Shown: positions 26,748 to 35,534, counted from the stretch's first letter. The stretch is DNA of 64,000 bases from Pseudomonas oryzae (GCF_900104805.1 NZ_LT629751.1:2957001-3021000); one strand, 5' to 3'. The notes: generated by a model not told the origin, from the letters alone. Made by a program: numbers and translations.

Positions 26748-27077
26748 CTAATCCCCGGCGGCCTGCGGGCAGTACAGCTGATAGAGCGTGCCGAGCAGCA
26801 CCAGCATCTTCGGCTCGGCGATCGAATAGAACATGCGCTTGCCGTCGCGGCGGGTCTGTACTAGGCCCTCGTTGCGCAGCACGGCCAGCTGCTGCGACAG
26901 GCTCGGCTGGCGCAGGCCGAGGATCTCCTCCAGTTCGCCGACCGACTGCTCGCCCTGGCTCAACTGACAGAGCAGCAGCAGGCGGTCCGGGTTGCCGAGC
27001 GTGCGCAACACGCTAGCCGCCTCGGTGGCAGCGGCACGCATCAGCTGCATGTCGAGATCGGCTTGAACTTCGGTCAT
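26748..27077 (-). CDS. ArsR-family redox/persulfide-type regulator (BigR/SqrR-like)
   Basis: 109 residues from the ATG at 27077 (AAGGAG upstream). The winged HTH is 'RQPSLSQQLAVLRNEGLVQT' followed by 'RRDGKRMFYSI'. Two cysteines, Cys37 ('LLLLCQLSQGEQSVGEL') and Cys103 ('YQLYCPQ'), occupy the positions of the dithiol pair in BigR and SqrR, which sense persulfides, while arsenic-type metal sites (CVC) are absent. It probably represses through the palindrome at 26657-26684. Known BigR targets are sulfide detoxification genes; here the neighbours are a FadL porin and moaA, so the physiological link is open. Confidence 0.83.
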   Translation of the reverse strand: MTEVQADLDMQLMRAAATEAASVLRTLGNPDRLLLLCQLSQGEQSVGELEEILGLRQPSLSQQLAVLRNEGLVQTRRDGKRMFYSIAEPKMLVLLGTLYQLYCPQAAGD

Positions 27078-27176
27078 GGACGGGAACTCCTTGTGGCGCT
27101 GACCTGCGGATGCGAAAGGCAAACATTATCACCCGAAGCCGCTGCCAGCGTCACGGACACTCCCGAAGCCCCGCCC

Positions 27177-28172
27177 TCAACCGCCGGTGGCATTCATGAA
27201 GCGCAGCACCTGCACCTCGCCACTGCTGGCGAACTCGTGACGCAGCGGCTTGCGCTGCAGGGCGGCCTCGATCGCCTCGAGCAGCGGGCGGTCCTCGGTG
27301 GGATGCCGACGCACCAGGCCGCGCAGATCCAGCGAGTTCTCGTGCCCCAGACACAGCAGCAGACGGCCCTCGGCGGTCAGGCGCAGACGGTTGCAGCTCG
27401 AGCAGAAGTTGTGCGAATGCGGCGAGATGAAGCCGACGCGGGTCTGCGGGTGACCCTCCAGGCGTACGTAGCGCGCCGGCCCGCCGCTCTGCTCGGGGCT
27501 GTCGAACAGGTTGTAGCGCTCGGCGATGCGCGCACGCACCTCGTCGCTGGAGCAGAACGCCTCGCCACGGTCGCGACCGACCTGCCCCAGCGGCATCTCC
27601 TCGATGAAGCTGATGTCCAGCCCCTTGGCCACGGCGAAGTCGACGAGCGCCGTCACCTCGTCGTCGTTGCGCCCCTTCATGATCACGCTGTTGAGTTTGA
27701 TCCGCTCGAAGCCGGCCTCGCGCGCCGCCTCGATGCCGGCGAGCACCTGGGCGAGATCGCCGGTGCGGGTGATCGCGTGGAATTTACCGGCATCCAGACT
27801 GTCGAGGCTGACGTTGAGGCGCCTGACCCCGGCTTCGACCAGCGGTCGGGCGAGCTTGCCGAGCTGCGAGCCGTTGCTGGTCATCACCAGCTCGCGCAGG
27901 CCGGGCAGCTCGGCGATCTGCCGGCACAGGTCGACGATGCCGCGGCGCACCAGCGGCTCGCCGCCGGTCAGGCGGATCTTCTTCACGCCGAGGCCGACGA
28001 ACAGGCGGGCGAGGCGAACGATTTCCTCGAAGCCGAGCACCTGCTGGCGCGGCAGGAAGGTCATGTCCTCGGCCATGCAGTAGACGCAGCGGAAGTCGCA
28101 GCGATCCGTCACCGACAGGCGCAGGTAGTCGATCTTGCGACCATGGCCGTCCAGCAACATGGCGTCGTTCAT
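27177..28172 (-). CDS. moaA: GTP 3',8-cyclase (molybdenum cofactor biosynthesis protein A)
   Basis: 331 residues. The radical SAM cluster is Cys25, Cys29 and Cys32 ('CDFRCVYC'). The second C-terminal [4Fe-4S] cluster is held by '[19 protein letters not shown]', and the chain ends in the required Gly-Gly ('NATGG'). With MoaC it converts GTP to cyclic pyranopterin monophosphate. It lies 212 bases downstream of moaE and is followed by the ArsR gene. Confidence 0.96.
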   Translation of the reverse strand: MNDAMLLDGHGRKIDYLRLSVTDRCDFRCVYCMAEDMTFLPRQQVLGFEEIVRLARLFVGLGVKKIRLTGGEPLVRRGIVDLCRQIAELPGLRELVMTSNGSQLGKLARPLVEAGVRRLNVSLDSLDAGKFHAITRTGDLAQVLAGIEAAREAGFERIKLNSVIMKGRNDDEVTALVDFAVAKGLDISFIEEMPLGQVGRDRGEAFCSSDEVRARIAERYNLFDSPEQSGGPARYVRLEGHPQTRVGFISPHSHNFCSSCNRLRLTAEGRLLLCLGHENSLDLRGLVRRHPTEDRPLLEAIEAALQRKPLRHEFASSGEVQVLRFMNATGG

Positions 28173-28384
28173 TCGCTCAGCTCCTCATGGCCGCGCCGGG
28201 CGGGTTGCGCGCACAATGCAAGGAGCGCACCAACACCGCGCCATCGCGGGCGATTGCCCTTGGCTGAATAGTTAAGCACACCGCTCGGCTTTGCGTCCGT
28301 CCCGACAGCGACAGGCGACGCACCGGAATGCGGCATGTCGCCCCGCCCTACCGCAGCGACGCACCACCGCCGGGCGCGGCCGGC

Positions 28385-28834
28385 TCACTCCCAGCGCCGC
28401 GCCGCCGCCTGGTCGCTGTCGCGGCCATCGACCCAGCGCGCACCGTCCGGAGTGTCCTCGCGCTTCCAGAACGGCGCGCGGGTCTTCAGGTAGTCCATGA
28501 TGAAGTTGCAGGCGTCGAAGGCGGCCTGACGATGGGCGCTGGCGGTGCCGACGAAGACGATCGGCTCGCCGGGCAGCAGATGGCCGACGCGGTGGACGAT
28601 GGCCACGCCATGCAGCGGCCAGCGCGCGCGGGCCTGCTCGACGATGCCGGCGAGCGCCTTTTCGGTCATCCCCGGATAGTGCTCGAGGGTCATCGCCGCC
28701 ACCGGGTCGCCGTCGTTGTAGTCGCGCACGTAGCCGACGAAGCCGACCACCGCGCCGATGCCGACGTTGGCGGCGTGCAGCGCCTCCAGTTCGACTCCGG
28801 GCTGGAACGCCTCGTGTTGGACGCGGATCGCCAT
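28385..28834 (-). CDS. moaE: Molybdopterin synthase catalytic subunit
   Basis: 149 residues, usual length. Conserved parts include 'GAVVGFVGYVRDYNDGDPVA', 'LEHYPGMTEKAL', 'HRVGHLLPGE', the 'SAHRQAAFDACNFIMDYLK' active-site helix and 'PFWKRE' with the catalytic lysine. It inserts two sulfurs into cPMP using thiocarboxylated MoaD. The gene starts one base after the moaD stop. Confidence 0.95.
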   Translation of the reverse strand: MAIRVQHEAFQPGVELEALHAANVGIGAVVGFVGYVRDYNDGDPVAAMTLEHYPGMTEKALAGIVEQARARWPLHGVAIVHRVGHLLPGEPIVFVGTASAHRQAAFDACNFIMDYLKTRAPFWKREDTPDGARWVDGRDSDQAAARRWE

Positions 28835-28835
28835 G

Positions 28836-29084
28836 TCAGCCTCCGGTCACCGGCGGAAAGAAGGCCACCTCGTCGCCGTCGGCGAGCGGCTCGGCGAGGC
28901 TACACAACTCCTGGTTGCGCGCACACATCAGGCTGTTCTCGGCGAGCACCTGCCAGGCGCCGCCGCGCGCCAGCAGCAGGCTGCGCAGCGCCTCGAGCGA
29001 ACCCAGCTCGGCCGACCACGGCAGGCTTTCGCCGTCACAGTCCAGCGCCTCGCGATAGCGGGCGAAATAGCGCACCTCGATCAT
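28836..29084 (-). CDS. moaD: Molybdopterin synthase sulfur carrier subunit
   Basis: 82 residues from the ATG at 29084. It has a ubiquitin-like fold with the C-terminal 'FFPPVTGG', whose last glycine is thiocarboxylated to donate sulfur to MoaE. The start overlaps the stop of the mobA-moaC fusion (ATGA), so the order mobA-moaC, moaD, moaE is tightly coupled. Confidence 0.93.
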   Translation of the reverse strand: MIEVRYFARYREALDCDGESLPWSAELGSLEALRSLLLARGGAWQVLAENSLMCARNQELCSLAEPLADGDEVAFFPPVTGG

Positions 29085-30214
29085 GCCGATTCCTCCGCGC
29101 GGTAGTCGCCGCTCTTGCCGCCACTCTTCTCCAGCAGGCGCACGCGCTCGATGGTCATGCCGCGATCCACCGCCTTGCACATGTCGTACAGGGTCAGCGC
29201 GGCGACGCTGGCGGCGGTCAGCGCCTCCATCTCCACCCCGGTCTGCCCGGCCAGCTTGCAGCGCGCGACGATGCGCACCGCGTCGCCGCCCTGCGGCTCC
29301 AGCTCGACACGGATGCCGGTGAGCAGCAGCGGATGGCACAGCGGGATCAGTTCGTGGGTCTTCTTCGCCGCCATGATGCCGGCGACCCGCGCCACGGCGA
29401 ACACGTCGCCCTTAGGATGGCCGCCGCCGACGATCAGCGCCAGGGTATGCGGCTGCATGCGCACCAGTGCCTCGGCGCAGGCCTCGCGGGCGGTGGCTGC
29501 CTTGTCGGTGACGTCGACCATGTTGGCATGGCCGCGGGCATCGAGGTGGGTCAGCGCGGCACCGGTCGGTGCCGCCGGCTGGCCGGTGGGCGCCTCGCCG
29601 GAGCCGGCGGGCACCGCCGGACGGAGCACGGCCGTCACCAGCGCATCGGGAGTGTTCAGGTTGGCCAGGCGCGGATCGTCCTGGGCGCAGCCCAGCACCT
29701 GGGCGTCGGCGCCGAGCAGGAAGCGCATCGGGCTGCGCTCGCCGGCCTGCCAGAGGCGCTCCAGCTCGCCCTGCAGGCTGCGCGGAATCATGCAGAACAG
29801 CGGCTCCAGCTGGGCGCCGCGGCGCAGCATCAACGGCCGCTGCGGCTCCTGCGCCGCCTGGTGGCGCATCGCCGAGAGCAGGTCGTCGTCGATCTGCGGC
29901 GCGTCGCAGGGCAGCACCAGCAGCCAGTCGTGACGCATCGCGGCGAGGCCGGCGCGGATGCCGGCCAGCGGGCCGGGGAAGTCGTCGCTGTCGTCCATCA
30001 CCAGCTGATCGGCCCACAGCGCGTAGCTCTCGGCGTTGCGGTTGCAGGAAATGATCAGGTCGTCGGTGATCGGCTGCACCCGCTCGCTCAGGGTGGCGAT
30101 CAGCGGGCGACCGGCGAACTCCACCAGCCCCTTGTCCACCCCGCCCATGCGCTGCCCGCGCCCACCGGCGAGCAGCAGAACGGAACAGGGTGGCAGGTCG
30201 ACAACTGCGGACAT
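29081..30214 (-). CDS. Fused MobA-MoaC: Mo cofactor guanylyltransferase and cPMP synthase
   Basis: 377 residues in one uninterrupted frame. Residues 1-198 are MobA: '[18 protein letters not shown]' binds GTP, followed by '[14 protein letters not shown]' and 'LPCDAPQID'. Residues 199-219 are a Pro/Ala/Gly-rich linker. Residues 220-377 are a complete MoaC: '[20 protein letters not shown]', '[19 protein letters not shown]', '[20 protein letters not shown]' and 'KSGGKSGDY'. MoaC acts second in the pathway (with MoaA), and MobA acts last by adding GMP. No start-codon/ribosome-site pattern separates the two domains. The pairing of first-step and last-step enzymes in one chain is unusual in my knowledge. 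GGAGAA precedes the ATG. Confidence 0.9.
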   Translation of the reverse strand: MSAVVDLPPCSVLLLAGGRGQRMGGVDKGLVEFAGRPLIATLSERVQPITDDLIISCNRNAESYALWADQLVMDDSDDFPGPLAGIRAGLAAMRHDWLLVLPCDAPQIDDDLLSAMRHQAAQEPQRPLMLRRGAQLEPLFCMIPRSLQGELERLWQAGERSPMRFLLGADAQVLGCAQDDPRLANLNTPDALVTAVLRPAVPAGSGEAPTGQPAAPTGAALTHLDARGHANMVDVTDKAATAREACAEALVRMQPHTLALIVGGGHPKGDVFAVARVAGIMAAKKTHELIPLCHPLLLTGIRVELEPQGGDAVRIVARCKLAGQTGVEMEALTAASVAALTLYDMCKAVDRGMTIERVRLLEKSGGKSGDYRAEESA

Positions 30215-30328
30215 GGCGATTCTCCAGGCGGGGTCATGGCAGCGATGTTACACCGCCACGGCAATGCTGCCAGCCGACCCGTTCACCTGCCGGAGCGCAT
30301 CCGTGCGCCCGCCGAACTGCCGCGACGC

Positions 30329-31444
30329 TCAGCCCTCCGGCTGCTCCAGCGCGGTGACCAGCGCCTTGAGGAAGCGCGCCGCCTCGCCGCCGGTGACCGC
30401 GCGGTGATCGAAGGTCAGCGACAGCGGCATCACCGGGTGGACCTCGACCCGGCCGTCGACCGCCACCGGCTGGTCGCGGATCACCCCGGCGCCGATGATC
30501 GCCACCTGCGGCGGCACCACGATGGGGTTGGCGTAGCGGCCGAACAGGGTGCCGAAGTTGGACAGGGTGATGGTCGCGCCCATCATCTCCTGCGGCGGGA
30601 TCGAGCGCGCCTTGACCGCCTCGCGCATGCGCCGCATGCCCTCGCGCAGGTCGTCGCCGCTGCGCCCGCCGACGTTGCGCAGCACCGGCACGAACAGGCC
30701 GTCGGGGGTGTCCACGGCGATGCCGAGGTCGACCTGGTCGTGCTGGCGGATGGCCATGGCCTTGCCGTCGAACCACACGTTGAGCCCCGGCTCGGCCTGG
30801 CAGGCGGCGGCGATGGCCTGCGCCACGCGCACCAGCGGCTCACGGGCGGCCGCCGGCCAGCGGCTGAGGTCGGCGTCCTCGACCAGCACCACCGGCACCA
30901 CCTCGGCATGCGCGCGCGCCATGTTCAGCGCCATGCTGCGCCGCACACCGCGCAGGCGCTCGCCGCCGAAGCTGGTGCGCGCGCTCGCGGCCGCCGCCTC
31001 GACATCGGCGCGGGTGATCAGGCCGTCGGCGCCGGAGCCGGTGAGCCCGGCCAGCTCCACACCGAGCTGGCGGGCCAACTGGCGCACCGCCGGGGTGGCG
31101 CGCGGCGCCAGGTGCTCGCGGGTCGAGGGTGCGGCGCCGACGAAGAAGCTGTCGCCCGCCCCGCCCTCGCCGGCCTCCAGCTTGCCGACCACGGTGCCGG
31201 TGTCTTCGCCCTCGCCCTCGTAGGCGAGCAGCGGCTCGCCGACGTGGAGGATGTCGCCCTCGGCGCCGTAGGTCTTCAGCACCACGCCGTCGTAGGGTGC
31301 GGGAATGTCGACGATGGCCTTGGCGGTCTCCACCGAAACCAGCAACTGGTCGGCCTTGACGCTGTCGCCGGGCTTGACGTGCCACTGGACGATTTCCGCC
31401 TCCTGCAGGCCTTCGCCGAGATCGGGCAGCTTGAAGTGTTTCAT
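30329..31444 (-). CDS. Dihydrolipoamide acyltransferase, E2 of a 2-oxoacid dehydrogenase complex
   Basis: 371 residues. There is one N-terminal lipoyl domain with the lipoylated Lys in 'VSVETAKAIVDIPAPYDG' (about residue 42), an acidic linker, a peripheral subunit-binding domain ('RATPAVRQLARQLGVELAGL') and a catalytic domain ending 'LSLTFDHRAVTGGEAARFL'. That last motif keeps the active-site His but has T-G-G where many E2s have x-D-G. It is one lipoyl domain long, as in branched-chain or small pyruvate-type E2s. It closes the operon leucine dehydrogenase-E1alpha-E1beta-E2; no E3 (lpd) gene follows. Confidence 0.9.
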   Translation of the reverse strand: MKHFKLPDLGEGLQEAEIVQWHVKPGDSVKADQLLVSVETAKAIVDIPAPYDGVVLKTYGAEGDILHVGEPLLAYEGEGEDTGTVVGKLEAGEGGAGDSFFVGAAPSTREHLAPRATPAVRQLARQLGVELAGLTGSGADGLITRADVEAAAASARTSFGGERLRGVRRSMALNMARAHAEVVPVVLVEDADLSRWPAAAREPLVRVAQAIAAACQAEPGLNVWFDGKAMAIRQHDQVDLGIAVDTPDGLFVPVLRNVGGRSGDDLREGMRRMREAVKARSIPPQEMMGATITLSNFGTLFGRYANPIVVPPQVAIIGAGVIRDQPVAVDGRVEVHPVMPLSLTFDHRAVTGGEAARFLKALVTALEQPEG

Positions 31445-31455
31445 GGCGATTCTCC

Positions 31456-31516
31456 GTAGGGTGCGCCATGCGCACCGGTCGCTTCAGTCCATGGGGATGC
31501 GCACGGCGCACCCTAC
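31456..31516. repeat. GTAGGG...CCCTAC inverted repeat, first copy in the E1beta-E2 gap
   Basis: 61 bases beginning GTAGGGTGCGCCATGCGCA, with a right arm ending GGCGCACCCTAC. It lies 11 bases upstream of the E2 start codon. A shorter relative is at 53661-53684. Confidence 0.78.
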
Positions 31517-31538
31517 AGGCTCCGGCGTGGTTCAGACC

Positions 31539-31616
31539 GTAGGGTGGAAAGCGACCACAGGTCTTTTCCACCGCATCGTGCAACGGTGGACAAGGCTGCG
31601 CCGTTGCCCACCCTAC
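31539..31616. repeat. GTAGGG...CCCTAC inverted repeat, second copy in the E1beta-E2 gap
   Basis: 78 bases. Its right 34 bases are identical to the end of the element at 11313-11394. Two elements in a row fill most of the 185-base gap inside the operon and probably separate E1 from E2 expression. Confidence 0.78.
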
Positions 31617-31629
31617 CGATTAGCGTTCC

Positions 31630-32616
31630 TCAGGCGTAGTTCAGCACCGTATCGCAGGCGGCGAGGATGTCGCCGGCGTCCGGCAGGTAGTACGGCTCCA
31701 GGCGGTACAGCGGCGGCGGGATGTCCGGCGCGGTGACCCGCTGGATCGGCGCGTGCAGGTCGAGCAGCGCGCGCTCGTACAGACTGGCGGCGATCTCCGC
31801 GCCCACCCCGCAGGTCTTCGGCGCCTCGTGGACGATCACGCAGCGGCCGGTCTTGCGCACCGAGGCCTCGAGGGTGTCGAGATCCAGCGGCTTGATGCAG
31901 GCGACGTCGATCACCTCGGCACTGACGCCGCGCTCGGCCAGCATGCTGGCGGCCTGCAGGGTCTCGTGCACGCTGGCGCCCCAGCTGACCAGGGTGAGGT
32001 CGCTGCCCTCGCGCAGGGTGAAGCAGCTGTCCAGCGGCAGGCGTCGCCCATCGTCCTCCAGCGGCTGCGGGTTCATCCGATACAGGCGGGTCGGTTCGAG
32101 GAAGATCACCGGATCCGGATCGTCGATGGCCGCCAGCAGCAGGCCGTAGGCGCGCGCCGGCGACGAGGGGATGACCACGCGCAGGCCGGGGATGTGGGCG
32201 AACAGCGCCTCGGTGGCCTCGCTGTGGTGCTCGGGGGCGCGGATGCCGGCGCCCATCGGCGAGCGCACCACCAGCGGGCAGCTCAGCCGGCCGCGGGTGC
32301 GGTTGCGCATGCGCGCGGCGTGGGAGATCAACTGCTCCATGGCGGCATAGATGAAGCCGAGGAACTGGATCTCCATCACTGGCTTGAGACCCTGGGCAGC
32401 CATGCCGATCGACAGGCCGGCGATCATGTTCTCGGCCAGCGGCGTGTCGATCACCCGCTTGAAGCCGAAGGCGTCGCGCAGGCCGAGGGTGGCGCGGAAC
32501 ACGCCGCCGTTGACGCCGATGTCCTCGCCGAGCACCACCACGTCGTCGTCCTCGCGCATGGCGCGGTGCAACGCCAGGTTGACCGCCTCGAGCAGGGTGT
32601 ACTTCTTGTCACTCAT
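31630..32616 (-). CDS. 2-oxoacid dehydrogenase E1 component, beta subunit
   Basis: 328 residues, usual for E1-beta. It has 'VVVLGEDIGVNGGVFRAT', 'DTPLAENMIAGLSIGMA' with the catalytic glutamate region, 'VVRSPMGAGIRAPEHHS' and the C-terminal 'AAEVI..' fold ('GVSAEVIDVACIKPLD'). With E1-alpha it binds thiamine diphosphate and oxidatively decarboxylates a 2-oxoacid. It overlaps E1-alpha by 8 bases. It resembles the P. aeruginosa genes next to leucine dehydrogenase rather than the bkd operon. Confidence 0.92.
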   Translation of the reverse strand: MSDKKYTLLEAVNLALHRAMREDDDVVVLGEDIGVNGGVFRATLGLRDAFGFKRVIDTPLAENMIAGLSIGMAAQGLKPVMEIQFLGFIYAAMEQLISHAARMRNRTRGRLSCPLVVRSPMGAGIRAPEHHSEATEALFAHIPGLRVVIPSSPARAYGLLLAAIDDPDPVIFLEPTRLYRMNPQPLEDDGRRLPLDSCFTLREGSDLTLVSWGASVHETLQAASMLAERGVSAEVIDVACIKPLDLDTLEASVRKTGRCVIVHEAPKTCGVGAEIAASLYERALLDLHAPIQRVTAPDIPPPLYRLEPYYLPDAGDILAACDTVLNYA

Positions 32617-33706
32617 GATCGGATCCTCCCTGGCGCCGGGCGACGCGCTCGGCGAACTGCTCGCGCTGTTCGGCCAGCGCGGCCGGCCAGCTGGCGTAGA
32701 GGTGCTCGAATACCTCCTGCGGGTCCTGCGCCGGGGTCGCCTCGTAGGCCTCGATGGCCTGCTGCAGTTCGGCCTGGCACTCGGCGATCAACGCCTGCTC
32801 GCGCGGCTCGTCCCACCAGCCGCGCTCGACCAGGAAGTTCTGCAGACGCTTGATCGGCTCCTCGTGCCAGGCCTGGTTGACCTCCTCGGCGCTGCGGTAG
32901 CGGGTGGCGTCGTCGGCGGTGGTGTGGTCGCACAGCCGGTAGCTGATGCACTCCAGCACCGTCGGCCCCTTGCCGTGGCGGGCGCGGTCGATGGCCAGAC
33001 GCAGGCGCTCGACCACCGCGATCACGTCGTTGCCGTCCACCTGCTCGCCGGCGAAACCGCCGCCGATCGCCTTCTGCGCCAGGGTCGGCGCGCCGCACTG
33101 GATGCGCCGCGGCACCGAGATGGCCCACTGGTTGTTGTTGACCACGAACACCACCGGCAGCTGCCAGGCGCCGGCGACGTTGAGCGCCTCGAGGAAGTCG
33201 CCCTTGCTGGTCGCGCCGTCGCCGCAGGTGACCAGCGCCACCCGCGCCTCGCCGCGGACCTTGATCGCGGTGGCCACCCCGCAGGCGTGCAGGGCCTGGG
33301 TGGCGATCGGCACGCACAGCGGGAAGTCGGCCTGCGCGGAGGGCGCCTGGAAGCGGCTGCCGCGCTCGTCGCCGCCCCAGTACAGCAGCATCTCGGCCAT
33401 GCTCACCCCGCGCAGCAGCTGGGCGGCGCTGTCGCGGTAGTAGGGCAGGAACACGTCGTCGCCGCGCAGCAGGCTGCCGATCGCGGTACCGACGGCCTCT
33501 TGGCCGAGGCTGGAAGCGTAGGTACCGACCCGGCCGGTACGCTGCAGGGCGATGACCTTCTGGTCGAACAGGCGGGTGCGCTGCATGGCGCGGTACAGCC
33601 CGACCACCCGCGCGGCGTCCTCGGTCCAGTCGGGCAGCGGGCCGAGCGGTCGGCCCTCGGGGTCCAGATAGCGGGTGTACGGCAGGTCGATGCGGGAGTG
33701 CGGCAT
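32609..33706 (-). CDS. 2-oxoacid dehydrogenase E1 component, alpha subunit
   Basis: 365 residues from the ATG at 33706, which has a near-perfect AAGGAGGA upstream. The ThDP motif runs 'CGDGATSKGDFLEALNVAG' to 'FVVNNNQWAISVP', and the phosphorylation-loop region is 'CDHTTADDATRY'. It binds ThDP-Mg and decarboxylates the 2-oxoacid. Annotated relatives are called pyruvate dehydrogenase, but the adjacent leucine dehydrogenase argues for branched-chain 2-oxoacids. Confidence 0.92.
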   Translation of the reverse strand: MPHSRIDLPYTRYLDPEGRPLGPLPDWTEDAARVVGLYRAMQRTRLFDQKVIALQRTGRVGTYASSLGQEAVGTAIGSLLRGDDVFLPYYRDSAAQLLRGVSMAEMLLYWGGDERGSRFQAPSAQADFPLCVPIATQALHACGVATAIKVRGEARVALVTCGDGATSKGDFLEALNVAGAWQLPVVFVVNNNQWAISVPRRIQCGAPTLAQKAIGGGFAGEQVDGNDVIAVVERLRLAIDRARHGKGPTVLECISYRLCDHTTADDATRYRSAEEVNQAWHEEPIKRLQNFLVERGWWDEPREQALIAECQAELQQAIEAYEATPAQDPQEVFEHLYASWPAALAEQREQFAERVARRQGGSDHE

Positions 33707-33775
33707 GGCTTCCTCCTTGGCACCGCTCAGGTGCATGGGCGGCCGGCGGAACGTCCGCAGGCCGGGAGCGACGAC

Positions 33776-34798
33776 TCAGGAACCGTAGATCAGGCGCTCG
33801 GCCAGGCTGTCGGCGACCCGCGCCGGCGAGCGTTGCTCGGCGTGGGCCTCCGTGTAGATTTCCTCGAGACGGTGGCCGATCTTCGCCAGATGCGCGGTGA
33901 TCTCGGCGTGGCTGTGCCCCTGGTGCTGCAGGGCGACGAAGATCAGGCCGCCGGAGTTGATCACATAGTCCGGCGCGTAGAGGATGCCGCGCGCCGCCAG
34001 CTCGTCGCCCATCTCCGGACTGTCCAGCTGGTTGTTGGCGGCTCCGGCGATCGCGGCGCAGCGCAGCTTGCCGATGCTCTGCGGGTTGATCACCCCGCCC
34101 AGGCCGCAGGGCGCGAGGATGTCGCAGGGCACGGTGAGCAGCGCGTCAGCGGCCACCGGCTGGGCGCCGAGCTGCTCGACCGCCAGCTCCAGGCGGCCCT
34201 CGTCGATATCGCTGACGATCAGCCGGGCGCCGGCGACGGCCAGGTGCTCGGCGAGGGCGAAGCCGACGTGACCGAGGCCCTGCACGGCGACGCACAGCCC
34301 GTCCAGGCTGTCGCTGCCCAGGCGCGCCCGCGCGGTGGCGCGGATACCGGCGAACACGCCCAGAGCGGTATGCGGCGAGGGATCGCCGCCGGCGGTGGTG
34401 CTGGTGACGTGGCGGGTGTACTGGGCAATGCAGTCCATGTCGGCGCCCGAGGTGCCGCTGTCGACGGCGGTGATGTAGCGGCCGCCGAGCTTGTCGATGA
34501 AGCGGCCGAAGGCCTCGAACAGCGCGGCGCGGCTGGTCAGGTGCGGCGGGCGGATGATCACCGCCTTGCCGCCGCCCAGCGCCAGGCCGGCCAGCGCCGC
34601 CTTGTAGCTCATGCCCCGGGCCAGGCGCGCGGCATCGCGCACCGCGCTCTCCTCGTCGGGATAGGGCAGATAGCGACAACCGCCGAGGGCAGGACCGAGG
34701 TTGGTGTTGTGGATGGCGACGATGGCGTGCAGGCCGGTTTGCGGGTCGCAAGCCAGGTGCAGCTCTTCGACGCGCACGGCTTCCAGGGTGGCGAACAT
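33776..34798 (-). CDS. Leucine (branched-chain amino acid) dehydrogenase
   Basis: 340 residues from the ATG at 34798 (AGGAG upstream). It belongs to the Glu/Leu/Phe/Val dehydrogenase family. 'IVAIHNTNLGPALGGCRY' binds substrate, 'MSYKAALAGLALGGGKAVI' holds the two active-site lysines, 'GTSGADMD' is the catalytic aspartate region, and 'VAVQGLGHVGFALAEHL' is the NAD site. It deaminates leucine, isoleucine or valine to 2-oxoacids with NAD. As the first gene upstream of E1 and E2 it links amino acid deamination to oxidative decarboxylation. The same four-gene order exists in P. aeruginosa. Confidence 0.9.
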   Translation of the reverse strand: MFATLEAVRVEELHLACDPQTGLHAIVAIHNTNLGPALGGCRYLPYPDEESAVRDAARLARGMSYKAALAGLALGGGKAVIIRPPHLTSRAALFEAFGRFIDKLGGRYITAVDSGTSGADMDCIAQYTRHVTSTTAGGDPSPHTALGVFAGIRATARARLGSDSLDGLCVAVQGLGHVGFALAEHLAVAGARLIVSDIDEGRLELAVEQLGAQPVAADALLTVPCDILAPCGLGGVINPQSIGKLRCAAIAGAANNQLDSPEMGDELAARGILYAPDYVINSGGLIFVALQHQGHSHAEITAHLAKIGHRLEEIYTEAHAEQRSPARVADSLAERLIYGS

Positions 34799-34982
34799 GA
34801 GACGGACTCCTGACTGGTCTGTGAATACAGGCGTTGTCGCCGGGACTCCCCACCGCCAGGCCGAACCCGCGTCGCGGCAATCCCGCGCCACACCCCGTCT
34901 GCCCTGCGGCCCTACACCCTCACCTGCGTGCCCCTCGCAACGCTTCTGTCCTTGAGTATAGGCAGCGCGCGTGGCCAGGCAA

Positions 34983-35435
34983 TCACAGCAGTTTGGCCGC
35001 CAGACGTGCCAGCCACGGTTCGGCGTCCTCGGCGGGGGTCACCGTCTCGCTGGCGTCCAGCTGCAGCTGCGACTGCAGATCGCGCATGCCCAGGGCCAGC
35101 AACTGCATGTGCGCCTGCAGGGCGGCGGCACAGAAGCTCTCGCCGTAGGCGGTATCGCCCAGGCCGATCACCGCCAGCGGCCGGCCCCGCCAGTCGGGCT
35201 GGCTGGCGACCAGCTCGTCGAGCAGTTCCTGCAGGGTGTCCGGCATCTCGCCCATGCCGGTGGTCGAGGTCACCACCAGCAGCGCCTGGGGGTCGAGCGC
35301 CAGCAGCTCGGCGCAGCCGATGCGCGGCAGGTGACGGGCATCCAGACCGGCGTCGCGCAGCAGCTGCTCCGCGTGGAGGGCCACCTCTTCGGCGGCGCCG
35401 TAGACAGATCCCGAGAGAATTGCGAGTTGAAGCAT
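34983..35435 (-). CDS. Flavodoxin (MioC-like)
   Basis: 150 residues from the ATG at 35435. The FMN phosphate loop is 'ILSGSVYGAAEEVA' near the N-terminus and the ring-binding loops are 'LVVTSTTGMGEMPDTL' and 'VIGLGDTAYGESFC'. It is a short-chain electron carrier in the cytosol; partner unknown. In P. aeruginosa a flavodoxin gene also flanks the folM-folE-folX run. Confidence 0.88.
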   Translation of the reverse strand: MLQLAILSGSVYGAAEEVALHAEQLLRDAGLDARHLPRIGCAELLALDPQALLVVTSTTGMGEMPDTLQELLDELVASQPDWRGRPLAVIGLGDTAYGESFCAAALQAHMQLLALGMRDLQSQLQLDASETVTPAEDAEPWLARLAAKLL

Positions 35436-35534
35436 GGCTGGCTCCCTGGCCGATTCGGCAAAGCCGGCATTATGCGTCAATCCGCAACCCGCCCGCCGCC
35501 ATGACGACAGGCGCGGGACGGCGACCGGCGTGGA

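Noticed and set aside
28328-31459. 1043-codon plus-strand open frame over the mob/moa and E2 genes
   Set aside because: It crosses three unrelated minus-strand genes and their gaps, so it is a composition artefact.
34799-34982. Possible small gene or RNA in the leucine dehydrogenase-flavodoxin gap
   Set aside because: No ribosome site with a convincing frame and no stable GC hairpin with U-tract was found.
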